Position numbers and translations under genes: made by a program. A stretch of DNA of 64,000 nucleotides, taken from DAOULT01 sp964646625 (GTDB lineage Bacteria; Chloroflexota; Anaerolineae; CAZYHC01). Shown here in pieces: positions 34,523 through 42,849 of this stretch. The DNA is taken from assembly GCA_964646625.1 (NCBI GenBank), contig CAZYHC010000005.1, positions 102,877-166,876 on the forward strand, in the 5' to 3' direction. The notes under the pieces are model-generated. The model did no database searches and was not told the origin of the DNA. It saw nothing but the letters and a program-made list of their open reading frames with translations. How positions within the stretch are numbered: the first letter of the stretch is position 1; the number at the start of each line of letters is the position of its first letter.

Positions 34523-34555
34523 AGGTGCCTGGCACTTTGGAAGTGCCAGGCACCT
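34523..34555. repeat. Perfect palindrome AGGTGCCTGGCACTT, copy 2
   Basis: Fifteen-bp perfect arms with a TGG loop, 8 bp after the ATPase stop. Same arms as 25096-25129. Confidence 0.7.
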
Positions 34556-34589
34556 GGGCTGATAATACTGAAAAAGGAGGAATTATACA

Positions 34590-35723
34590 ATGCCAAGAGG
34601 AAAACTGAGCACCACGCAAGACTGTGAAGACTTCATCCGGGGCTGCCTGTTTATGGGCACCGGCGGCGGGGGCGGCGCTGATTGGGGCACAGAGGTGCTC
34701 CACTCCGCTCTGGAGGAGGGGTTGTCCATTGAATGGGTGGACATCGCGGACATACCCGACCAGGCCTGGACCTGCACCCCCTACGGCATGGGGTCTATCG
34801 CTCCCCTCTCGCCCGAGACCAGGGCCGAGATCGCGCGCCTGGGCCTGGTGGACAGGCACGGTCGCCGCGCCATGGAAGTGGCGGTGCGCGAGCTGGGCGA
34901 ATATGCGGGCGTGGAGATAGGGGCCATCGTGCCCGCCGAACTGGGAGCGGGCAATACCCCCTCACCCCTCATCACCGGCGTGCGCATGGGCATCCCCGTG
35001 GTGGACGGCGACTACGCCGGACGGGCTATCCCCGAGGAGATGCAGGGCACGCCCTATCTCTACGAAAAAGACAGTTTCCCCCTGACGAGCGTGGATCCGT
35101 GGGGGAACGTGGTCATCCTCAAGGAAGCGGTCAGCCCCCACATGCTGGAGCGCATCGGCAAGATGTTGAGCGTGGCGGCCTATGGGGTGTGCTTCATAGC
35201 CGCGACGCTGCTGCGCGCCGACGAGATGAAGGAAATCGTCGTGCCCGGCACGCTGACCAGGAGCCTGGAGTTGGGCCGCACCATCCGCCAGGCGCGGGAG
35301 CGGGGCGAAGACCCGGTGGAGGCCGCCATCACCTTCACCGGGGGCTGGCTGCTCTTCAGCGGTGAGATCACCAGGAAGGATTGGGAAGACCGCCAGGGGT
35401 ATATGTTCGGCACCACCCACGTCCAGGGCACAGATGATTACGCCGGCCATACCCTCAAGGTCTGGTTCAAGAACGAGAACCACGTCTCCTGGCTGGACGA
35501 CAAGCCCTTCGTCTGTAGCCCGGACCTGGCTACCATCGTGGATAGAGAGACGGGAGAGGGCATCACCAACAACCTCATTGAGGCAGGCCGCCAGGTGGCA
35601 GTCATCGGCATCAAGGGCTTAGAGGCATTCCGCTCAGAGCGGGGGCTGGGCGGTGCCGGCCCACGCTACTTCGGCTTCGACATCGACTACGTACCCATCG
35701 AACAGATCATGAAGGGGCAGTAA
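34590..35723 (+). CDS. DUF917-family protein
   Basis: A 377-residue DUF917 protein. Seen: the glycine-rich N-terminal GTGGGGGADWGTEVL motif, YGMGSIAPLSPE, VDGDYAGRAIPE, and GEGITNNLIEAGRQVAVIG. DUF917 proteins often sit with hydantoinases and racemases and may act as hydantoinase-like hydrolases, but no member in this window is proved. AAGGAGG before the ATG. Ends the importer operon. Together with the racemase it suggests uptake and processing of hydantoins or similar cyclic amides. Confidence 0.8.
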   Translation: MPRGKLSTTQDCEDFIRGCLFMGTGGGGGADWGTEVLHSALEEGLSIEWVDIADIPDQAWTCTPYGMGSIAPLSPETRAEIARLGLVDRHGRRAMEVAVRELGEYAGVEIGAIVPAELGAGNTPSPLITGVRMGIPVVDGDYAGRAIPEEMQGTPYLYEKDSFPLTSVDPWGNVVILKEAVSPHMLERIGKMLSVAAYGVCFIAATLLRADEMKEIVVPGTLTRSLELGRTIRQARERGEDPVEAAITFTGGWLLFSGEITRKDWEDRQGYMFGTTHVQGTDDYAGHTLKVWFKNENHVSWLDDKPFVCSPDLATIVDRETGEGITNNLIEAGRQVAVIGIKGLEAFRSERGLGGAGPRYFGFDIDYVPIEQIMKGQ

Positions 35724-35856
35724 TCTGATGCATCACAAGAGGATACCCTGTCTTTCCAGAAAGACGTTTGCTCAACAGGAACGTTTTGCTCCATCGTGGC
35801 GTCTTAATAGCAGATGTCAGATACGGCATACGTGAATAGAAAGGAGCAATATTACG

Positions 35857-38800
35857 ATGAACCTGGTCAAACGCAGGAAAATCATCCTGGCCGTGGTGGG
35901 GTTGGCTCTGGTAGTGGTGGTGGCGGTCGGAGCCACCGTCTACGCCGCCGCCGCAGCCAGCCGGATCACCGGCCAACAGACGGTAGTTCTGACCCCGGAG
36001 CAGTTTAGCCCAGGGGAGCAGGCCACCCTGCGGGCCGTGGTGCAGGACTTCAACAGCGGCGCCCCCCTGCCCGGAGCAGCCGTCACCGTGAGCCTGGTGC
36101 CCCGCAAAGGCGGTAAGGGGCTCACCGTCTTCCAGGGCCAAACCGACCAGCGCGGCGCGGCAGAAATACGCTTCGACGTGCCCGAAAACCTGGACGAGGA
36201 GCAAACCCTGGTGGTGGAAACGACTTCTCCCCAGGGCGCAGACCGCCTGGAGCGGCCGGTAAACGTGCGCCGTGACTACAAGCTGCTGCTGACCACCGAC
36301 AAGCCCCTCTACCAGCCGGGCCAGACCATCCACATCCGCAGCCTGGCCCTGGACAGCGCCAATCTCAAGGCCGCCGACGGCGAAGAGATCGAATTCATCG
36401 TCGAGGACCCGAAGGGCAACAAGGTCTTGCGTCAGAGCGTGAGCGCCTCGGAGTGGGGCATCGCCAGCCTGGATTTTGTCCTGGCCTCAGAGGTCAACAC
36501 CGGGCGTTACAAGATCGTGGCTCACCTGGGCGAAACCGAGTCGGAGCGGACGGTCACGGTCAAGCCTTACGTGTTGCCCAAGTTCCGCATCTCGGTGGAG
36601 ACGGATAAGACCTTCTACCTGCCGGGCCAGACGGTAGAGGGCCATCTCCAGGCCGATTACTTCTTTGGCAAGCCGGTGGCCGAGGGCGAGGTGGAGATAA
36701 GCGGCTACGTGTACGAGGTCGAGCGCCGCCAGGTCATGACCCTGAAGGGCACGACCGATGAAAAGGGCCGCTTCGACTTCAAATTTGAGCTGCCGGCCTA
36801 CTTCGTCAGCGGCGCGCCGGAGGTCGGGCAGGCCACCTTTGGCCTGGAGGTAACGGTCATCGACCAGGCAGAACACGCCGAGCAGACGGCCCACACCCTG
36901 CCCGTGGCCGAGGAACCCATCATCATCGACGCCGTGCCCGAAAGTGGCACCCTCAAGCCCGGCGTGGAAAACGTCGTGTACATCATAACCTCCTACCCCG
37001 ATGGCGCTCCAGCCGAAACTGATTTGACGGTAGAGGTGGCCGGAGAGAAGGCCAGCCTGACCACCGGCCGTTACGGCCTGGCCGAATTCACCTTTGTACC
37101 GGAGGGGTGGGCCATAACCATCAGCGCCCGCGACAAAGAGGGCCAGCGGGTCACCCGCACCGTGGAACTGTCGATGGACTCCGCCCCGGAGTACGTGTTG
37201 CTGCGCCCGGAAAGGGCCGCCTATCGCGTGGGCGAGACCATGCACCTGGAGGCCCTGACCACTGCCCAGAGAGGCACGATCTACCTGGACATCGTTCGCG
37301 AAGGCCAGACCCTCTCCACCCGCGCCCTGGAAATAAAAGATGGCCGGGCCGTGGCCGACGTGGACCTGGACGAAGCCCTGTTTGGAACGCTGCAACTTCA
37401 CGCCTACAAGGTCTTAGCGGATGCCAGCATCGTGGCCGACACGCGGCTGGTGGTGGTGGACCGCGCCGCAGACATCCAGACCACCATCACCGCCGACAAA
37501 GACACCTACAAACCGGGCGAGACGGCCACCATATCCTTCCAGACCGCCAAAGACGGCCAACCGCTGCCCGCCGCCCTGGGCATCAGCGTGGTGGATGAAT
37601 CGGTGTTCGCCCTTCAGGAGCAGGAGGCCGGTTTTGCCAAGCTCTATTTTCTGCTCCAGGCCGAGCTGCTTGAGCCTAAGTACCAGATCAAAGGCTTCTC
37701 TCCGCTCGGCTACATCGAGCTACCGGAGGAGCAGGCCGAGGTGCGTGCCGCGCAAGACCGCACCGCCAGGGCAGCCCTGGCCTACGCGCCCACTGCCGCC
37801 CGCCAACCGCTGGCCCGGCCGCGCTACGAGAAGCAGAACGCTATCGAGGCCGAACGTCAGGTCATCTACGCCCGCACCGCGAACGGCGTCACCTGGGGAC
37901 TGGCGGCGCTTTCGCTGCTGGGCCTGATCCTGAGCGTGGTAGTCCTGTGGCGAGGGCAAATTCTGGGCAAAAGCCTGGGCTATGGGGTGATCGGCTTTTT
38001 CACCCTGGGCGGTGTGGTGACCTGCGTCGTCGCTCCGCTGATAGTTTCCCTCTACGAGAGCGAACTGATCGAGTGGGTGCTGCTCATCTTCCTGGCAGGG
38101 CTGGGGCTGGCCGCCCTGGTCTCCCTGGTGGGATTGGCCGTGCACGCCTGGCGGGCTAAAGATGGGACGCTGGCGATCATGCTCTTTCTCATGGTGACCT
38201 GTTTGCTGCTCCTGGCCCTGCTGGGCTACCTCAGTTCCAGGGCTGAGCCTTATGACTGGGAGGCGCGTTTTGCCCTCGGAGTACTGGTCGTGGGGTTGCT
38301 CGTTTTGGGCTTCTATCTGCGGGGAATGGGCTTCGCCGTAAAGGGCCAGCGGTGGCCGGCCGCGGCGGGCATTATCCTGGGGGGTATCCTGCTCCTGCCC
38401 ACCCCGTTGATAGTCGTCGGCGCCGCCATGACAGCCGTGCCAGCAAGCTACCTTCGAGGAATCGGTGGAATACCCGTAGTCCCAGTACCTTTAGAGGAAG
38501 CTATCGATAGGAGGGCGGCCGAACCCACGCCGACGCCGCTGTCTACGCCCCTGCCAACCGAGAAGCGCGACCGGGCGGCAGGTGAGGCCCAGGAACCGCC
38601 CCGTCTGCGCCAGTACTTCCCGGAAACGCTGTACTGGAATCCCCAGGTCCTGACCGACGACGAGGGCCAGGCCGAATTGGAGATACCGATGGCCGATTCC
38701 ATCACCACCTGGCGGATGAGCGTTTTAGCCTCTTCGCAGCGGGGCGAGCTGGGCAACGCGGTGGCCGGGTTGCGGGTCTTCCAGGACTTTTTCATCGACC

Positions 38801-40716
38801 TGGATCTGCCCCTCTACCTGACCCAGAACGACCAGGTATCTTTGCCGGTGGCCGTCTTCAACTATCTGCCCCAGGCCCAGGAGGTGCGCCTGGAGGTCGA
38901 GGAAGAGGATTGGTTCGAGCTGCTGGACGAGGAAGACAGGGAAAAGAAACTGACCATCGAAGCTAACGACGTGGAGGTGGTGTACTTCCCCATCCGCGCC
39001 CTGAAGTTTGGCCGCAACCGTTTCCAGGTCACCGCCTGGGGAGAGCGCATGAGCGACGCCATCGCCAAAGAGATCCAGGTCGTGCCCGACGGCAAGGAGT
39101 TCCGCCTGACGAAAAGCGATAACCTGCGCGGCTCGGTCAAGGAGGTGATGGCTATCCCGGAGGAAGCTATCCCCGGCACGGCCCGTATCTACGTCAAAGT
39201 TTACCCTGGCATCGTCAGCCAGATTGTGGAGGGGTTACAGGGCATGTTACGCATGCCCTTCGGCTGATTTGAACAAACTACGTCGGTGACGTACCCGAAT
39301 GTTCTGGTGCTCGATTACCTGAAGAGCACAAAGCAGGCCACTCCCGAACTCCAGATGCAGGCCGAGCAGTACATCGCTCAGGGCTATCAGCGGCTTTTGA
39401 CCTTCGAGGTGTCCAGCGGAGGGTTCTCCCTGATGGGCAACCCCCCGGCCTGGGTGATGCTCAGCGCCTACGGCATAATGGAGCTTAACGACATGTCCCG
39501 CGTGCACTACGTGGACCCGGCCCTCATCGAGCGCACCGCTCGCTGGCTGATGGAGCAGCAACAAAGTGACGGCTCCTGGCCGGCCACAGGCGTATCCTAC
39601 GCCTGGCAACAGTTGCAAAACAGCGATCTGCCCGTCACAGCTTACGTGGTCTGGGCTTTGATCGAGGCCGGTCACGAGGACGAACAGGCCACCCGGCGCG
39701 GCCTGGATTACATTGCCGACCACCTGGAACAGGCCGAAGACCCTTACGTCCTGGCCCTGATAGCCAACGCCCTGATAGCCGACAGCCCCGATAGCCCGCT
39801 GGCCCAGAAGGTCCTGAAACAACTGGACGGGATGAAGATCGTGGAGGAAGACCGCGTATACTGGCCCAGCCAGGCCGGGTCGTTTATGGGCGGCCAGGGC
39901 CAGGCGGCCAGCGTCGAGACCACTGCTCTGGCGGCCTACGCTTTCCTCAAGGCCGAAGCCTATTCCCAGACGGCTAACGGCGCTCTGTCCTACATCGTCT
40001 CTATGAAGGACAGCTTTGGCTCCTGGGACACCACCCAGGCTACCATTCTGTCCCTCAAGACCCTGCTGCTGGCCGCCACCCAGGGTTCAGAAGGGGGAAA
40101 GGAAGCCACCGTGCGGGTCACGCTCAACGGCGAAGAGACCGACCCCATCCGCATCACGCCGCAAAACGCCGACGTGGTGCACCTGGTGACTTTCACCGAT
40201 AAGGCCCGCCTGGGAGATAACACCGTCAAGCTGGAGGTGGAAGGCCAACGGGCGCTGATGTATCAGATCATCGCCGAGTACTACCTGCCCTGGGATAAGG
40301 TGCCGGAAGAGCCGTCCGAAGAAAAAGAAATGATCATCAAGGTCAGCTACGACCGCAAGGAGTTGGCGGTCAACGACGTGGTCACCGCCCACGTATGGGT
40401 CAGGCTCCTCAAAGAAGGCACGGCCCGCATGGTGCTGGTGGACGTGGGTGTCCCGCCTGGCTTTACCGTCTTGAGCGAGGACCTGGACAGGCTGGTGGAA
40501 CAAGAGCTCATAGCCCGTTACGAACTGGCCGGACGGCAGGTGATCGTCTACCTGGAAAACCTGAGCTCCGACTGGGAACTGAAGTTCAGCTATCGTCTGC
40601 GAGCCAGGTATCCACTCAAGGCCAAAACCCCTCGCTCCACCGCCTACGATTATTACACGCCGGATACCCAGGGCGTCCAGCCGCCCGAACAACTGGTGGT
40701 CACAGAAGCGAAGTAG
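35857..40716 (+). CDS. Alpha-2-macroglobulin-like protein with in-frame TGA (candidate Sec) at the thioester position
   Basis: Read through one TGA, this is a 1619-residue protein. Residues 8-32: membrane anchor. From about 143: macroglobulin domains (TTDKPLYQPGQTIHIRSLAL). About 490-620: bait-region-like domains. About 677-857: six hydrophobic helices, an unusual insert. From about 918: the A2M domain (YFPETLYWNPQV, ADSITTWRMSVLASS). The thioester motif (normally G-C-x-E-Q) reads MPFG-TGA-FEQTTS; TGA is codon 1137 (39265-39267). The same frame continues TYPNVLVLDYLK through the thioester-domain helices and a receptor-binding-like domain to 40716. No ribosome site precedes the GTG at 39286, so the second half is not a separate gene. 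A SECIS-like hairpin follows the TGA. Alternatives: nonsense mutation or sequencing error (TGC or TGT to TGA). AAAGGAG lies ten bases before the ATG. No pbpC neighbour is seen. Confidence 0.85.
39265..39304 (+). promoter_or_regulatory. Candidate bacterial SECIS element
   Basis: UGA at 39265-39267, then a lower stem GAACA (39271-39275) with UGUUC (39300-39304), an internal loop, and a perfect upper stem UACGUC (39279-39284) with GACGUA (39288-39293). The apical loop is GGU (39285-39287), 17 nt after the UGA. The E. coli fdhF SECIS also shows GGU in its apical loop at nearly the same distance. Confidence 0.7.
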
Positions 40717-40755
40717 CGCCTGACTCCTGCTGCTCCCGCTTCCGCAGGTACAAAT

Positions 40756-40812
40756 AGAGGATAGAAGAAACGTCGTGGGTTGACGTGCTTCTATCCTCTT
40801 ATCTCTTTCTGT
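40756..40812. terminator. Bidirectional terminator-like hairpin
   Basis: AGAGGATAGAAG (40756-40767) pairs with CTTCTATCCTCT (40788-40799), with a nested ACGTC/GACGT pair, followed by TTATCTCTTTCT. It lies between the ends of two convergent genes. Confidence 0.65.
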
Positions 40813-40910
40813 ACGTATGCGTGGCTTCGGGATCGTGGTTCAGCTCACTTGAGCTTCCCCCGGCACACTTCTGGGGGGGCAATCAAATTTGTCGTGCGGC
40901 TCTATGCTGT

Positions 40911-42023
40911 TTATTTCTTCTTACCGCCACCTTTGCCGCCGCCGCCACCACCACCGCCTTGACCGCCACCTTTGCCGCCGCCGCCACCTTTGCCGCCACC
41001 GCCACCCTTATCCTTATCCTTGGGTGGGCCGCCTTTGTCGTCGGGTGGACCGCCTTTGTCGTCGGGTGGACCGCCTTTGTCGTCGGGTGGACCGCCTTTG
41101 TCGTCAGGTGGACCGCCTTTGTCATCGGGTGGACCGCCTTTGTCCTTGTCCTTTTTCTTGCCTCCATCTCGGTCTCCCTGACCTTCGCTGGCCGCCGTCA
41201 CTTCGCCTTCGCCTGTCTCGGTTCCCTTCCCACCACCTCGACCCGACATAATCTTGCCCAGATTGTCGCCTTTGTTGCCGGGGCTGCCACCCAATTTCTT
41301 GATCTCGCCCCAACTCATCGTGCCGTCTCGCTTGGCCTGGATGAGGTCAAAGGCTGTGCAGGTGGACTCGCACCCCAGCTCTTCCGCAAGAGCGGCCATC
41401 TCCTCTTCCGTCAGGTTGTTCTCTAGCTTCTCGGCGGTGAAGAAAGCCTGGGCGATAACGCCAAACCCAACGCCGTCATTATGAAGGTCCATAATCTCAT
41501 CGTAAAGCTCTTCAGCGGTGGGTTCGTCAGGAGGCTCCTCGGTGGGCTCTTCGGTAGGCTCGCCTGTGGGTTCTTCAGTAGGCTCCTCGGTGGGCTCACC
41601 TGTGGGTTCTTCGGTAGGCTCGCCAGTAGGCTCCTCGGTGGGCTCGCCAGTAGGCTCCTCGGTGGGCTCGCCAGTAGGTTCTTCGGTAGGCTCGCCAGTA
41701 GGCTCTTCGGTAGGCTCGCCAGTAGGCTCCTCGGTAGGCTCGCCAGTAGGCTCCTCGGTAGGCTCCGGCGTCACCTCACCGCTCCCAAAATAGGTGGCTA
41801 TCTCCCATGCCACCGGATGTTTGGGTTCGGACGTGGGCTCCTCGGTGGGTTCGGCTGTGGGTTCTTCGGTGGGCTCCGGAGTATCGGTCGCCCCATTCAG
41901 GGCAACGCCAGAGACCAGGGCCGGGTGCCCCTCAGACTCGGAAGCAGCCAGGGCCGTGGCCCAGGAAAGGGCCACGAAAGCCGCTACCGCCAGAATACTG
42001 ATGAAAATCTTTGTGCGAGACAT
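40911..42023 (-). CDS. Secreted PTEEP-repeat protein with SWGxIKKLGG and GGPPDDK C-terminal module
   Basis: A 370-residue exported protein. Signal peptide about 1-27 (KIFISILAVAAFVALSWATALA). Then a long EPTEEPTG repeat linker (about 45-165), a helical region (TAEELYDEIMDLHNDGVGFG, FFTAEKLENNLTEEEMAALA) with two close cysteines (LGCESTC), the module LIQAKRDGTMSWGEIKKLGG with IMSGRGGG, then six GGPP(D/K)DK repeats and a glycine/lysine-rich tail. The linker looks like a cell-wall-spanning spacer. The same end module occurs in the anti-sigma-like protein at 42846-44318. No function assigned. Confidence 0.75.
   Translation of the reverse strand: MSRTKIFISILAVAAFVALSWATALAASESEGHPALVSGVALNGATDTPEPTEEPTAEPTEEPTSEPKHPVAWEIATYFGSGEVTPEPTEEPTGEPTEEPTGEPTEEPTGEPTEEPTGEPTEEPTGEPTEEPTGEPTEEPTGEPTEEPTEEPTGEPTEEPTEEPPDEPTAEELYDEIMDLHNDGVGFGVIAQAFFTAEKLENNLTEEEMAALAEELGCESTCTAFDLIQAKRDGTMSWGEIKKLGGSPGNKGDNLGKIMSGRGGGKGTETGEGEVTAASEGQGDRDGGKKKDKDKGGPPDDKGGPPDDKGGPPDDKGGPPDDKGGPPDDKGGPPKDKDKGGGGGKGGGGGKGGGQGGGGGGGGKGGGKKK
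41026..41148 (-). repeat. 21-bp tandem repeats encoding GGPPDDK
   Basis: Six adjacent units within the secreted-protein gene: five GGPPDDK and one GGPPKDK. Coordinates approximate to a few bases. Confidence 0.85.
41521..41765 (-). repeat. 24-bp tandem repeats encoding EPTEEPTG
   Basis: About ten nearly identical in-phase units with small third-position changes, in the coding sequence of the secreted protein. Prone to slippage. Confidence 0.85.
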
Positions 42024-42088
42024 GTCCTTCGTACTCCTTTCTACGAACGTATGTTTTTGGTCCAGGAAAAATCTACCGGTTTTCGATT

Positions 42089-42120
42089 ATTATACCGCAT
42101 ACGGGCTCAAAAAGATACGG
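42089..42120 (-). promoter_or_regulatory. Bipartite promoter of the secreted-protein gene
   Basis: CCGTATCTTTTT, 11 bases, CGGTATAAT on the minus strand (TATAAT at 42089-42094), about 66 nt before the ATG. Same elements and spacing as the divergent promoter at 42190-42221. Confidence 0.7.
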
Positions 42121-42189
42121 CCTGCCCGGCGATCTGGCGTAAAATAGGACCAAAGTACCAGGTAAATCCCACCTGCTTCCCGCCCCAGC

Positions 42190-42221
42190 CCGTATCTTTT
42201 TTCCGGCTTTTACGGTATAAT
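42190..42221 (+). promoter_or_regulatory. Bipartite promoter of the ECF sigma gene
   Basis: CCGTATCTTTTT, 11 bases, CGGTATAAT (TATAAT 42216-42221), 52 nt before the sigma-factor start. Confidence 0.7.
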
Positions 42222-42273
42222 ATATGCACAGAGACCGTGATAGCTTGAGACAGGCCAGTGAAAGCTTCTACCG

Positions 42274-42849
42274 ATGAGGTCCTCAGTGCAGAATCGAGAT
42301 GAAGCCACTTTAATCGAGCAGGCCAAGAAGTTCGATCCCGTGGCCCTCAGCGAGCTTTACAAACGTCACGCACAGGCTATTTACCGCTACGTCTACTACC
42401 GTGTAGGAGATGTGGAAGTAGCTGAAGATTTGGTATCCGAAGTGTTCCTCAAAGCCCTGGAAGGGATAGAATCCTTCACCTACAAGGGGGCGCCGTTTGC
42501 CTCCTGGCTGTACCGTATCGCCCGGGCTCGTGTGATCGATTATTTCCGCCGCCAGGCCAAACGCGATCACCTCTCCCTGGATGTAACGTCAGTTTCGGGA
42601 AAGGTGGCGCCTCATACTGAGGTCGAAGCCCAACTCCAACGTGAACAGTTACGGTTAGCCATCGCCCGCCTGACCGAAGATCAACAGCAGGTCATCATCC
42701 TGAAGTTCATCGAGGGGTTGAGCAACGCCGCAGTAGCTCAGATTTTGGACAAGACCGAAGGTGCTGTGAAATCGTTGCAGCATCGCGCGCTGGCTTCCCT
42801 ACAGCGCATCCTGACCGAAAAGGATTGGACCGAAAGGGATTCAGAATGA
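42274..42849 (+). CDS. ECF-type RNA polymerase sigma factor
   Basis: A 191-residue ECF sigma factor. Sigma-2 region: LYKRHAQAIYRYVYYRVGD, VAEDLVSEVFLKALEGIESF, FASWLYRIARARVIDYFRRQ. Sigma-4 region: LTEDQQQVIILKFIEGLSNA and a helix-turn-helix with ILDKTEGAVKSLQHRALASL. The ATG at 42274 has only a weak ribosome site; GTG at 42289 behind GAGG is an alternative. Its stop overlaps the next gene by ATGA, the classic sigma/anti-sigma coupling. Its promoter is nearly a copy of the divergent secreted-protein promoter. Confidence 0.9.
   Translation: MRSSVQNRDEATLIEQAKKFDPVALSELYKRHAQAIYRYVYYRVGDVEVAEDLVSEVFLKALEGIESFTYKGAPFASWLYRIARARVIDYFRRQAKRDHLSLDVTSVSGKVAPHTEVEAQLQREQLRLAIARLTEDQQQVIILKFIEGLSNAAVAQILDKTEGAVKSLQHRALASLQRILTEKDWTERDSE

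Noticed and set aside
39286..40716. Separate gene starting at GTG 39286
   Set aside because: No ribosome site, starts inside a conserved domain and is in the same frame as the upstream macroglobulin; it is the continuation past the TGA.
35857..40716. Alternative genetic code with TGA as sense
   Set aside because: Many intact genes here end in TGA (for example the ones ending at 704 and 42849), so TGA is a normal stop.
40885..41426. Plus-strand low-complexity open frames
   Set aside because: Shadows of the GGPPDDK and glycine-rich coding repeats.
41521..41765. CRISPR-like array of 24-bp repeats
   Set aside because: Repeats are adjacent with no spacers and encode EPTEEPTG units in frame in a secreted protein.
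41518..41793. Plus-strand GSSVGSPV-repeat open frame
   Set aside because: Antisense shadow of the PTEEP repeats.
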